Assembly: GCA_049999725.1 (NCBI GenBank) | Contig: JBNGIS010017811.1 | Coordinates: forward strand, 1 to 25,862 | Direction: 5' to 3' | DNA from: Haplomitrium mnioides | Taxonomy: Eukaryota; Marchantiophyta; Haplomitriopsida; Calobryales | Length of the DNA stretch: 25,862 nt | Part shown: positions 1 to 8,969 of the stretch, piece after piece | How positions within the stretch are numbered: position 1 is the stretch's first letter | How the letters are laid out: each line of letters starts with the position of its first letter | The notes under the pieces: generated by a model | Databases searched by the model: none | Seen by the model: the letters and a program-made list of their open reading frames with translations, nothing else | Told to the model about the DNA's origin: nothing | Translations under genes and position numbers: made by a program

Positions 1-880
1 GCTATTGATGGAGTTATTGTAAGAGAACTCCACAAGAGGTAGCAACCAATCCCATTCTTCTTGTTCTTCCAAAGTAAAAGCTTGCAATATGTCTTCAATG
101 GTGCGGTTGGCCTATTTAGTTTGACCATCCAATTCAGGGTGATAAGCAGTGGACATAGCCAATTGGGTTTTGAGAAGACCAAATATTGTATGCCAAAACA
201 TGATGGTAAATTGAGTGTTGCGGTCGGAGATAATCACTTTGCAGATACCATGATTAGAGTAGACAACTTCCAAATAAATTCGTGCTAACTCCGATGTTGT
301 CACTGATTTGGTTGTTGGACGAATATGAATCATTTTTCTAAGTTTATCCACAAAAACAACAATAAAATCGTAACCCGTAGAAGTACGTGGTAACTCACAC
401 ACAATATCTATACTTACATTTTCCCATCGCCAATTCGGGATCGACAACGGTTGTAATAAACCTCCACGTTTAAGGTTGGTCGCTTTGTTTTGTTGACAAG
501 CCAAACAACTCCGAACATAGGTCTCTACATCTTGATGTATCGTAGGCCAATAATAGACTCATTGAAGATTGTCCAAATTTTTCTCAATTCCAAGATATCC
601 ACCAATTGCCGAATCATGTGCTTCATACAAAACCTCATAGCGAAGCTTAACACTATTAGAAACCCATACCTTGCCTTGGAAGAAAATCAATCCTCGCACC
701 TCTTTCACTACATTCTTTTGTTGTGCGGCAATGATCTCCTCAACTTCTTTTGTTGCAGCCAATATTTCCATCCACCAAGTAGGATGAATTGTGATTTCTG
801 ACAAGATGTTGAGTTGAGGCATGCGAATCAAGGCATTTGCAATTTGTCGTTTTCCTTCCACATAGACCATCTTCATATGG
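1..880 (-). pseudogene. Integrase region of element A (zinc-binding and DDE core), broken
   Basis: The integrase would insert the cDNA into host DNA. On the minus strand, about 876-559 carries the end of RNase H and the start of the HHCC zinc-binding region. The YYWPT-like segment and the CLACQQNK cysteine pair follow at about 555-480. The catalytic core occupies 504-112: the first Asp is in SIDIV and the second in ISDRNTQF. Exactly 35 residues after the second Asp, where the third acidic residue (Glu, in a GQTE context) belongs, the codon at 115-117 reads Lys. The next codon (112-114) is a TAG stop. Coding similarity continues in frame after the stop to position 1 (WDWLLPLVEFSYNN). A TGA stop also lies near 557. 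The integrase cannot be functional as read. Confidence 0.88.
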
Positions 881-1392
881 AATCATTGTCGTCACTCTAC
901 CCAACAAATTTGTTGTTTTGAGAGCTTCTTTTGAGTTTCTAGATAGATTAGAGGTTAATGGTCAGTTTCGACAATAAACTCCTTATCTCTTAGATAATGC
1001 TTCCAATGTTTAGTTAATAGCACACTCGCCAATCCATAGTGTGGTAGTTTTGCTCAGTGTCGCTCAACTTCCTAGAAAAGAAGGCAATAGAATGCCAACC
1101 ATCCTCCCATTCTTGTTGCAACACTCCGCCAATAGCCTTTCTTGATGCATCCACCGAAAGTTTGATTGGTAATTTAGAATCATACCATTTAAGATTAGGA
1201 GCATGAAGAAGTTATTTCTTTAATGCTTGGAATGCCAACTCTTCTGCAGCTCCCCATGATCATGTGTGACTTTTCTTGAGCAAGTTTGTTAATGGTTCTC
1301 CTATTTGTACAAAACCTTTCACAAATCGACGATAAAACCCGATTAGCTCCAAGAACCCCCTTAGTTGTGTTTGATCACTAAGAGCTTCCTAC
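881..1392 (-). pseudogene. RNase H region of element A, decayed
   Basis: This stretch joins RT to integrase and would degrade the RNA strand of the RNA:DNA hybrid during reverse transcription. Minus-strand translation shows RT-connection wording ([16 protein letters not shown]) near 1360-1310. An RNase H-like start follows (KLSVDASRKAIGGVLQQ, then SIAFFSRKLSDTEQNYHT) at about 1180-1030. In-frame stops occur near 1389, 1260 and 1220. The last third (about 1010-880) drifts out of frame. No open frame above 60 codons survives, which is why the region looks empty at first sight. Confidence 0.75.
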
Positions 1393-2272
1393 TTCTGAAT
1401 TGCCTCCACCTTCTCATCCATAACTTGGATTCTTGATGCACTTACATGGTGGCCTAAGTAGTCAACCTCCCTCTTTCCAATTTCACATTTGGACATCTTC
1501 ACATATAGCTTGTGGTTCCGAAGTACCTTTAATACTGTACAAAGATGTTGTTGATGCTCTTGAAGACTCTTATTGTAAATGAAAATATCATCCAAAAAGA
1601 CAATAACAAACTTATCCAAATAAGATTGAAAAATATCATTCATAAGACCCATAAATGTTGCAGGAGTATTGGTTAATCCAAAAGGCATAATAAGATATTC
1701 AAAATGCTTGTATCGACTTCGAAACAAGTTTTTTGCACATCACCTTCCGCAATTCGGATTTGATTGTATCCACTTCTCAAGTCCAATTTTGTAAAGTAAT
1801 TTTCTCCTTGAAGTTGATCAAATAAGTCATCCATCCTTGGCAATGGATATTCATTTTTCACCGTTTGTTTATTGAGTGCTCGATAGTCAATGCACATCCT
1901 CATACTCCCATCTTTCTTTTTCACAAAGAGTACTGGTGCACCATAAGGAGAAATGCTTGGTTTAATGAATCCTTTTTCCAACAATTCCATAATTTGAGAT
2001 TTGCATTCCTCTAGTTCATGAGGAGGCAAACGATATGGTGCTTTGTACGGTGGAGTACTACTTAGACTGACCTCAATTTTGTGATCAATGCATCGTTTTG
2101 GAGGCAAACCATTGGGAAAATCATTGGAAAAAATGTCATTAAACGCCTTCAAATCACCTTGAAATTCATGTGGAACATTATGATTTGAGTCCTCTTTGTC
2201 AATAGTGAGCTCACGTATGAGTCCTAAAAACACCATATCTTGCTTTTTGATTGTATTTTCTCCAATCACATA
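1389..2272 (-). pseudogene. Reverse transcriptase of element A, frameshifted
   Basis: This is an RNA-directed DNA polymerase domain of Ty3/gypsy type. The N-terminal half (2269-1673) contains [39 protein letters not shown] and [15 protein letters not shown], where the Asp of LDLRSGY is the motif A catalytic residue. The C-terminal half (1727-1389) contains [11 protein letters not shown] and the active-site motif FLDD in VIVFLDDIFIY, both aspartates intact. The halves overlap in different frames at about 1673-1727, and a one-base deletion near 1725 explains the break. The frame is continuous with the protease upstream except for a TGA stop near 2297. The domain is well preserved apart from this, so the element is not very old. 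Confidence 0.93.
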
Positions 2273-2735
2273 TAGGGGTAGGTGTCTTGAATGAGATCAT
2301 ACTCGATCTCCCCAAATCTTCCATTGAGACGTCGTGAGTGTCTTCTTTCTCCAATCTACTTGTGGATTATATCTTCGTAACCATTTAATTCCAAGAATAA
2401 CGTCATATCTTGCCAATATTGTGATCTTCCACTCCAACTTCTCTTTATAGTTACATATGTGTAAAGCTATACTTTGAGATAGTCGTTCAATAAATTTGCT
2501 TTGGCCATTTGCCACTTCCACCACTTCATGCTCTTCTTTTTCAAGGGGCAACTTCAACTTCAACGCTATCGCTAGTGATAAGTAATTTTTTTTTGCTCCA
2601 GAGTCCACCAAAACTCTTATTGCAGATCCTTCCATACATCCATCAACCACAATCACCTTCCATTTTTCTAATTTTCTATATAATAGATGCTTTTCTTGCC
2701 TTTCTTCTTCATCTCATCAAAACCACGAGGTTTTT
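2273..2735 (-). pseudogene. Aspartic protease region of element A
   Basis: This is the retroviral-type aspartic protease that would cut the Gag-Pol polyprotein. The minus-strand frame 2656-2297 contains the active-site triad context VLVDSGAKKNYLS at about 2610-2570, followed by a C-terminal flap and hydrophobic strand (YDVILGIKWL, then NPQVDW). The reading frame can be followed upstream past 2656 through a Lys/Glu-rich linker to about 2710, so the apparent start at 2656 is not a true initiation site. A TGA stop at about 2299-2297 separates it from RT in the same frame. The catalytic Asp-Ser-Gly is intact. Confidence 0.88.
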
Positions 2736-3704
2736 TTACTGGTGCCCATTGTTTCCCTGACCTTCTTCATCCCCTTCATTGTTGATATTATAGAGAGGCC
2801 ACCAAAATACTCGCCCTTGATTGCACCGCACTGCTCTACAATTTGGTGCAATGTGTCCTACCCGACCACAATTGTAGCATGTTTGAGTTTCTTGTCGATT
2901 ATCCATCCTCCTTTCATTAGTGTATTGTGGTCCCCCTTGGTGGTGATGTGGGCGATGAAATTCTCTTCTTCTTATATTCCCCAACTCCATAGGTATGGGG
3001 CCATAGTTTCCTCTAGTTTTCACAATTCCTAGTGTCCATTCAATTCATTGAGCAAATGAAATGGCTTCATTTACGTCTTTTGGGTTGCACATCATAACCT
3101 CTCTTCTAATCTTTCTCTTTAACCCTTGCAAAAATTTGTCAATGGCCTCCACTGGACTCATATCTTTGATTTGAACTTGCAAGCTTCAAAATTCCTCAAT
3201 GTGTCTTGCAACACTTTCTTGCTGCTCCAACTCCCAAAGCTTCGTTCTTGCGGTCAATATAGAATTTACCGCTTTAAAATTTTGGAGCAAACCTTCTTTT
3301 GAACTGTTCCACAAAAGTTGTTCTTCTCATGTATTTTTCTGTTGCTCCCAACCTTGTAGCCATATTGACACATTGTCTGTTAAGAATGATCTTGCAAACA
3401 ATCCTTTCTCCAAATCCAAAGCATTCGGATAATATGACATGTGAACCTCCATTCGATAAACCCATCCTTCTACAATGCCAATTGTGTGACTTCCTCTATA
3501 GAGCTCTACTTTGCACGACTTGCTCACTTTCTGAAGTAACGTCTCCCAACTTTCTTCTCCACTTTCTTGTTGTAGTCGCATTTTCACCATTTCTGCCATC
3601 AACATGTTTGTTTGTTGTTGGCTTGCTATAAGAGCTGCTTGAAGCTCTTCCAACTTTGCCATTATCCACACTACTTCTTCAAGACTGTTGGAGTTAGCAT
3701 CCAT
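2736..3704 (-). pseudogene. gag of element A with one CCHC zinc knuckle
   Basis: Gag forms the virus-like particle and binds the RNA. The likely start is the ATG at 3704 (MDANSNSLEEVVW). A glutamine-rich helical stretch follows (about 3660-3560), then capsid-like wording WVYRMEVHMSYYPN near 3450 and FVEQFKRRF near 3290. The segment between 3290 and 3030 holds further gag similarity (PVEAIDKFLQGLKRKI near 3140). This segment contains two in-frame TGA stops and at least one frameshift. The nucleic-acid-binding knuckle CYNCGRVGHIAPNC (CX2CX4HX4C) is intact near 2885-2840. The order and size match Ty3/gypsy gag. The gene is broken at least four times. Confidence 0.87.
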
Positions 3705-4384
3705 GTTGTTCTGTCACAGTTTTAACCCTCTAAAACTTATACAAACACAAATATATACACATTCCAATTGTGAAAAATATGTAAAATAAAAGGTTTAGGG
3801 GATACCAACACAGTATTACAGAACCTCTCTCCAAACCTATGAACAAGAAATTCATGTTGTGTTTGCTTAGGCGTTACTCTAAAGAAATATGACATTTGGA
3901 GTTGAACTCTTCTAGAGGAGCTTGGTTCAAATCCATTTTTCTTTCTACCAAAAAATATAAATAACAAGTACTTTCACATGTACTTATCTCCTTAGAACCT
4001 TCCATCTCCTTTGCACCATAGTTTACCACAATTAAGATGACAAGTTCTCTTGATTCCATCACAAAAACCATAAAGTCATCACCAAAGTTATATACTAGAA
4101 ATTGACGAAAGAAATGTTTGTCAATATTAAACACACGAATGTTAAAAGGATTTAATAGAGGAATTCTAGGAGGTATGAATGCTCCTCTATCCATTGGCTA
4201 CCATAGCATCAAGTCAAATTTCTTATCTTCATGTATAAAAGATGGGATATCCACTATCTTTTATTTATGAAAACCTGATAGTTCAACTCTAATGGAGTCA
4301 ATGCAAAGTGGAGATTCTACTACTCAAAAAGGTCTTAAGTACTTCTCCAAATAGGGGTAATCTATAATCTTTAGAGAAGACCAA
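3705..4384 (-). other. Leader (5' UTR) of element A between primer site and gag
   Basis: This is 680 bp of AT-rich sequence between the primer-binding site and the gag ATG, where the packaging signal of an LTR retrotransposon normally lies. It contains a minus-strand open frame of 106 codons (4194-3874) with no recognisable domain. It also contains a 35-bp segment (3974-4008) identical to part of the LTR. I see no other gene. Confidence 0.6.
3974..4008. repeat. 35-bp direct repeat, leader copy
   Basis: This segment starts TCACATGTACTTATC and is identical over 35 bases, in the same orientation, to 4667-4701 inside the LTR of the same element. It lies in the leader, outside the LTR. Confidence 0.85.
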
Positions 4385-4396
4385 GCTCTGATACCA
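4385..4396 (-). promoter_or_regulatory. Primer-binding site of element A (initiator tRNA-Met)
   Basis: On the minus strand this reads TGGTATCAGAGC, the standard plant initiator tRNA-Met primer site for minus-strand DNA synthesis. It lies one base from the LTR end (…TTACA), exactly where the site should be. It fixes the LTR boundary and the orientation of the element. Confidence 0.95.
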
Positions 4397-4530
4397 TTGT
4401 AACAATACACACTCACATTACACATATAAGTTTGCACAAGTACAACATATACAAGTTAGCATGAGAGAATCACACAAGAACTTCAAGAACCCACAAGGTA
4501 AGAGATGCCAAACAAGGCACTCTCCTTTCT

Positions 4531-4540
4531 TTATATACTT
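4531..4540 (-). promoter_or_regulatory. Putative TATA box in the LTR of element A
   Basis: The minus strand reads AAGTATATAA within the LTR, about 135 bp before its 3' end. This is a normal place for an LTR promoter and would set the U3/R boundary about 30 bp downstream. Prediction from sequence only. Confidence 0.55.
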
Positions 4541-4659
4541 GAGAGAAAACACTTTGCTTACATAGGTGGAGGAACCCCATTGGTTCCTTTTCTATCCTCT
4601 TCTAATTGAACCTCTCTTTTCTCTCTCACTCTAATTAGACCACCCTTTACTTTTGTTCT

Positions 4660-4865
4660 CCTTGTGTCACATGTACTTATCTCCTTAGAACCTTCCATCT
4701 CTTTAGTTCTCCTTCTGCCAAGTGTCTTTATCTTTAGATCCTTCTATTTACTTTAATTCTTCGCTTGCCACGTGTTCTTATCCTCTTCTCAAGTAGTCTA
4801 TCTAAACTCCCTCTTTCACTTTAATTCGTTGACTTTCTCTCCTCGTGCCATATGTCCATCTCTCT
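4660..4865. repeat. Degenerate U3 repeats in the LTR of element A
   Basis: About four diverged copies of a unit beginning TGYCAMRTGT and containing CTTTAATTC-like cores are spaced 50-70 bp apart. One copy contains the G-box hexamer CACGTG at 4769-4774. Repeated units upstream of a TATA box are typical of LTR enhancers; their activity here is inferred. Confidence 0.55.
4667..4701. repeat. 35-bp direct repeat, LTR copy
   Basis: Identical to 3974-4008 in the leader. It forms one of the degenerate U3 units, so the LTR is probably the source and the leader copy the derived one. Confidence 0.85.
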
Positions 4866-4965
4866 ATAAAGCAATTGCTTTTTGCTACTCTAACCTAGTA
4901 ATAATTTTCTACACATAGTTGACATTATTTTTAGCTTTGGCTTACTAAATTTAGTAACCATTACA

Positions 4966-5132
4966 TTTAATTGGCTCAAAATCACTGCCCCTCTTCACCA
5001 TCTTAGTCAGGTGATAGGCTACTAGGGAAAATTTTGGATGAACTGCCGATAGTAACCCACACAGCCCAGGAATCCCTGCACCTCCACCAAGCACGTTGGA
5101 AATGCCACACCCAGCCATACTGCCACCTTTTC
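4966..5132 (-). pseudogene. RT connection / RNase H start of element B, cut by element A
   Basis: After a TAG stop near 5132, minus-strand translation gives GFLGCVGYYRQFIQNF near 5065-5020. After a frameshift with two stops near 5030, it gives LTKMVKRGSDFE up to 4966. This is the conserved connection segment just before RNase H. The similarity ends exactly at the proposed LTR boundary of element A, which is the main evidence for the nested insertion. Confidence 0.8.
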
Positions 5133-5861
5133 CTAGTCCATGGCAATTCCCTGGCTAGAGACCCTATGCTCGAGTAGTATCCCTTCCTTTACTGCAAAGA
5201 AGCATTTTCCCAAGTGTAGCCGTAGCTTTATTTCTCTGCAACGTTGAGAGGTAAGCCGCACATGCTCCTCATGATCTTTTACTTTGCCATACACCACAAA
5301 GTTGTCTATGAAGATCTCTAGGAACTTTCTGAGGTAGTCCCGAAACATATTCATCATTAACCTCTGGAATGTACCCGGGGCATTACAGAGACCAAATAGC
5401 ATTCTTTGAAAGGCAAACACTCCCCACTCTATCGTGAAAGCAATTTTCAGCTAGTCCTCCTCCCGTATCCACACCTGATTGTATCCAGAGTACCCATCCA
5501 TGAAACTGTAAACCTCTTGGCTCGCCACCAGATCTAGCACACCATCAGTAAAAGGGAGAGGGTAGTGGTCCTTCTTGGTTGTCGCATTCAACTTGCGGAA
5601 GTCTTGGCAAACTCTAATATTTGGTTTCTCGTCCAAGGCCGCCTTCTTCGGCACCACCACCAGAGGTGACACCCATTCGCTGTTTAGGACACGATATATG
5701 AACCCTGCCTCTAAGAGCTTATCCACCTCCTCTTTAACCAATAGAGAGAAGCGTGGGTTCATTTTGTACTGTCGTTGCCTTACGGGGGTAGTATTGTCCT
5801 CCAAATCAATTCTGTGATCTCCTAGCTCTCTAGGCACACCCTTCAAGTCCGTATGGCTCAT
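5133..5861 (-). pseudogene. Reverse transcriptase of element B
   Basis: This is a Ty3/gypsy reverse transcriptase. In order on the minus strand: VDKLLEAGFIYRV, SPLVVVPKK, the IRVCQDFRKLNA box, then SFMDGYSGYNQVWI carrying the motif A aspartate (about 5510). An in-frame TAG stop follows at 5451-5453, then AFQRMLFGLCNAPGTFQRLM. The active site reads FIDN (5300-5305) instead of FIDD: the second aspartate codon is AAC. The 5861-5451 and 5420-5133 segments share one frame. At the upstream edge (about 5860) a one-base deletion shifts the frame relative to the preceding linker. The stop and the active-site change each inactivate the enzyme. Confidence 0.92.
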
Positions 5862-6505
5862 GCAAATATGTCATTGAAATTCCCTAAGGTATGCACAAAG
5901 GCTCTCTCAGCTCCCCTGTTTAAGACGAATCCAAGCTGGAATGTCCTCCCGTCGGGGACCGTTATCTCTCGGTACTGCTCCGCCCTGATGACCTCCACCT
6001 TATTCCTGTTTGTGGAGTCACAGTCTGACTCCAAGTGGGCGAGCTGTTGGCCACCTACAACAGGCTTCTTGTTGTGCTCCCTTGTCCCCCTTAGATGATC
6101 ATCCTCCTCCGAGATGATAGCTGCAGTCGACTCCCTTTTTGGCTCAGTTTCATGGGCGGATGTGGATGCCTCTGACTCCTCTTTTAGGTCAGGTCCAGAG
6201 TTGAGGGTTGACACTCCTGACCCGACTTCTTTCGTGTCCCAAACCCCAAAGACAGAGGTCTTCAATTGGTTTACTTTGGTTTCCGCCTTGCCCAAAAAGT
6301 CTGCTTCCGTCATGTCACTCACCAATTTCATCCAGTAAGTGTCCTCGTCCTCCGACTCCTCCTCTACCGACCATTCTGTGTCATGTTCCTTGTCTTTTGT
6401 GGTCTCTCCCTCATGGGGGACACGTTGGTAATGCACCATGGTTCTGCCAGACCCAAACACTAATGTGGAGTCCCCCCAATTGTGCATTACCTTGGCACCA
6501 TACAA
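5862..6505 (-). pseudogene. Acidic linker between protease and RT of element B
   Basis: This frame opens with YGAKVMHNWGDSTLVF, a conserved tail of the protease region. About 130 residues rich in Glu, Asp, Ser and Thr follow, with no recognisable domain. It ends with LGNFNDIFA, which leads into RT. Such acidic spacers occur between protease and RT in some plant gypsy lineages. It is in frame with the protease segment upstream, separated by one TAG stop at 6506-6508. The downstream end is shifted by one base against RT. Confidence 0.75.
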
Positions 6506-6780
6506 CTAGGGCCTTTCGATTAAAACAAGGTATGGGGAACTCTTGGCCGGTCTCAAAACCAGGTAGTTCAGTGCAAACTCCTTCCCCCCAATCCAGGTTA
6601 GTACCTTCAGCAAGGTTCTTAAAGGCTTCACCCTAGACCCATCAGCCAACCGCATAATCCTTTCGGTTGGTTGGAAAGTCTTACAACCAAGTCGGTGGGC
6701 GGTCTCCTCCACCATGATGTTCACTCCTGCCCCCCTCCCCCCACCCCCCCAATCCACGGGCACCAAGGACAGTACACTCT
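6506..6780 (-). pseudogene. Aspartic protease of element B, active site destroyed
   Basis: The retroviral-type protease is recognised from GVNIMVEETAHRLGCK, from RIMRLADGSRVKPL, and from the strand ending SPYLVLIERP before a TAG stop at 6506-6508, where family members have Trp. The segment expected to hold the catalytic Asp-Ser/Thr-Gly (6729-6758) is a run of G residues broken by single T and A bases. It is about seven bases longer than expected and shifts the frame, joining the upstream frame (8363-6681) to the protease frame. No DSG or DTG can be read in any frame. Confidence 0.8.
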
Positions 6781-7229
6781 GCAATCTGGATGTCTATCCC
6801 ATGAGCTCCTTTTTCCTTGCAAACCATTCTTAAGTCGGCGGTGGTGCCCACCATGGGGAGCTTTCTTTTCCTCCTAGCGCTTATGAGTAGCTTCCAGAGC
6901 TGCCTCTTGTATATATGGCTATCCTTGATCAACTGACCTACTGTTGCAATGACCAGACAGTCCCTTACATCCCTATGGATGTTGTAGGGCACACAAGTGC
7001 TGGGTAGTGGCTGGGGCGCAGGGTCTTGTTTGGCCTGCTCAGCGGCATTTCTGCGATTGACCTCTTGTAGGGTCTTTTCCGCTGCTTGCTGAGCTTCAGC
7101 CGCCTCCAAAGCTTCTAGCTGCTTCTTCACTTCCTCCTCCTGCCTCGAATAGAATAACTTAGGGTGCTCTTTCTTGTAATCTGAGTCCTCCTTAGTGGGG
7201 ATCCCGTTCACAGTCCTCTCCTTCTTCTA
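6781..7229 (-). pseudogene. Gag-protease linker of element B, Glu/Ala/Gln-rich
   Basis: This minus-strand frame follows the zinc knuckles after a TAG stop at 7227-7229. It shows a charged, probably helical segment (QEEEVKKQLEALEAAEAQQA, near 7140-7080). A segment with DVRDCLVIATVGQLIKDSHI follows (about 6970-6910), and then the run into the protease. No enzymatic motif is visible. It shares its frame with the gag segment 8363-7230, so one long gag-pro frame existed before the stops arose. Confidence 0.7.
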
Positions 7230-8390
7230 GGCCTGCTTGGCCTTTCTCTTTTCCTTGGCTTTGGCCGCTGCTCTAGTGGCCACTCGATAGCAATCCTCCT
7301 CCCATGGCGTCTCCACTTCTGGAAACTCTTCTCCATGCTCCCATGAAGTGGTCACCAAGTTGATTGTTGCCGGCGGTGGCGCCTGCTGGGCTGGGTTGGG
7401 AGGCAACTCCTGCCTTCTGGGATGGGAGTAATTATTGGCCAAATGCCCTTCTTTTTTGCAGATGGTACATAGTGGCGGTGGCACGCTATACCCTTGCTTT
7501 TGAGACTCCGGACAATTAGGGGAAATGTGGCGAAGCTGCCCACAGTTCCAATATACCGTCATCTTGGTCTGGTTTGGACCGGTTCCTAACCTTTATGGCC
7601 GTGTGTGCCCCTATATTGCTGATTGGCCAGGAACCATATTGACCGATCTGCGTGCCATCAGTCAGGGTTGGCTAACCACCTGGTACACAAGCTCAAGTGG
7701 CTCCTTCTGTACATATTCCACCTCCTCATGGTACCATTCGAGTGGATCCTCCCTTACATAATGGATTGACATCCCATCCAGGAGGCATTGTTGGGGGGAG
7801 TGCCCATAGGTTCTGCACTTCACACACCAGATATGTGCCCTCCGTGTTAACACTTTTTTCCCCTTGGGTTTCAGACATGCAAAATGGATCGTCATGGCTT
7901 CCAATTTTGCATTAATCTCTTCTATGGGGTCTTTCACCCCCCTCCTTCTGCTGGTCTCTCCCCCAAGGCCTCTATCATGGGATCGGTGGGACTTCCTCTC
8001 CTTGGCCTCCTTACGCCTGTCATGTTTTTTGGCCCTCTTCTCTTTGGCCTCTTTTTTCTTTTTGCTCATCTTCTTCTTCTGCCTCTTGTGGGACCTTTCA
8101 TCCTCTGAGCTCTCTGAGCTGCTCTCGCTCTCTGATTCAGAATCTAAAGAGGAATTGGTGTCAGAGTTTTCCACCTGACTAGAACTCTCTGAAGAACTGT
8201 CAGACTCATTCCTCCTTTTCGACTTCCTCTTCGAGCTTGCCACTTCAGCTTTGATATAGGTCTGGGCTTCTTCCACTACTTGCTCAAGGCATGTGGGTTT
8301 GGACCTCCTCACCCAGGCCCCTAGACTTTTGGGTAGGGCCAAAATGAACCAGAAGGTAAGCATCCCATCCGATGTAGGGGGTTAATCTTC
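7230..8390 (-). pseudogene. Gag C-terminal part of element B with three zinc knuckles
   Basis: One frame, broken by three stops near 7660, 7616 and 7601. It opens with capsid-end wording (LGAWVRRSKPTCLEQVVEEA) and continues with a long Ser/Glu/Lys/Arg-rich basic-acidic stretch (about 8240-7960). The first knuckle, CVKCRTYGHSPQQC (about 7826-7785), is intact. The second (about 7555-7515) reads YWNCGQLRHISPNC, with Tyr in place of the first Cys. The third (about 7470-7430) reads CTICKKEGHLANNY, with Tyr in place of the last Cys. Three knuckles in one gag is unusual; most plant gypsy gags have one or two. Confidence 0.82.
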
Positions 8391-8923
8391 CGTGCCATCT
8401 TTTGGAAACGTTGCAGAAACTTCCGCACTGATTCGTTTTTCTTCATCTTAATTTGGCCTATCTTGATTAAGGCCTCGGACTCCCCACCTATCTTCCTGAA
8501 TTCCTCTAGGAAGGTCGCCTTGAAAGTGTCCCAATTTCTTTTGGTGGCCTCTGGTAGGGTCTAGTACCAAAGACCATCCTCCCCTTTTAACACCCTTGGG
8601 AGAATGGCCTCCTTGATGAGGTTCTCCCTATTTGCATATGTTATGCCCTCAAACTCATCCAACCACTCATCTGGATCCTCCTTGGTAGATCTTCGTAATG
8701 TTTTGTATCTAAATCGAGACCTCTGTGTCACATGCCCTACATTGGCCATTTGGGGGGGGGTGGATGGTATGGCACAGGAAGCTGTGGACATTCTTTCCAA
8801 GCTTCTTCCACTTCTGAGCGAGATCCCTCCTTTATCTGAACCAGGCAACCTCCTTGGCTGATCTCCTTCCACTTCTGGTGCTAAGCTGCTCCCAAAATTC
8901 CATATTCCTTTCCCTTGCTCCAC
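8391..8923 (-). pseudogene. Gag N-terminal (capsid) part of element B
   Basis: The capsid-type retrotransposon gag domain is recognised from DPDEWLDEFEGITYANREN and from TKRNWDTFKATFLEEFRKIG after a TAG stop at about 8561. The segment KKNESVRKFLQRFQKMARKI at about 8450-8400 follows. A one-base indel in a run of C near 8375 shifts the frame against the next gag segment. The open frame begins with GTG at 8923, immediately preceded by TAA ATA. An original ATG mutated to ATA at 8924-8926 is plausible, giving a start lost by a G-to-A change. Confidence 0.82.
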
Positions 8924-8969
8924 TATTTACTCAACGAATTACTGCAAAGTGGCTTTCCAGAACTCTTTT

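Larger units (their letters stand above)
1..4965 (-). mobile_element. Ty3/gypsy retrotransposon A (chromovirus-like), 5' part
   Basis: Read on the minus strand, the order is LTR (4398-4965), primer-binding site, leader, gag with a CCHC knuckle, aspartic protease, RT, RNase H and integrase. This is the Ty3/gypsy pol order, with integrase last. The integrase core and RT wording resemble plant chromoviruses, but the region where a chromodomain would sit lies beyond position 1, so the lineage is inferred. The element leaves the window inside the integrase; the 3' LTR is not seen. Stops and frameshifts interrupt every domain, so the copy is non-autonomous. It appears to be inserted in element B, whose coding sequence resumes at 4966. 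Confidence 0.9.
4398..4965 (-). repeat. 5' LTR of element A (about 568 bp)
   Basis: On the minus strand the LTR starts TGTAATGG and ends GTTACA beside the primer site, giving TG...CA termini and a short terminal inverted repeat (TGTAA/TTACA). The inner boundary is fixed by the primer-binding site. The outer boundary at 4965 is supported because RT/RNase H coding sequence of element B begins at 4966. A TATA box lies at 4531-4540. The upstream (U3) part, about 4660-4865, holds roughly four degenerate copies of a 50-70 bp unit. The second LTR needed for confirmation is outside the window. Confidence 0.82.

Noticed and set aside
3930-3945. GGTTCAAATCC as a tRNA B box
   Set aside because: No matching A box or cloverleaf can be drawn from the upstream 60 bases.
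3874-4194. 106-codon minus-strand frame in the leader of element A as a gene
   Set aside because: No domain, no similarity recognised, AT-rich leader context; chance frame more likely.
5853-6877. Plus-strand open frames of 65-142 codons opposite element B pol
   Set aside because: They are antisense shadows; the minus strand carries recognisable protease and linker wording.
7697-8178. Plus-strand hydrophobic frames that look like membrane proteins
   Set aside because: They are antisense to the Lys/Glu/Ser-rich gag stretch, whose complement encodes Leu/Phe/Ser runs.
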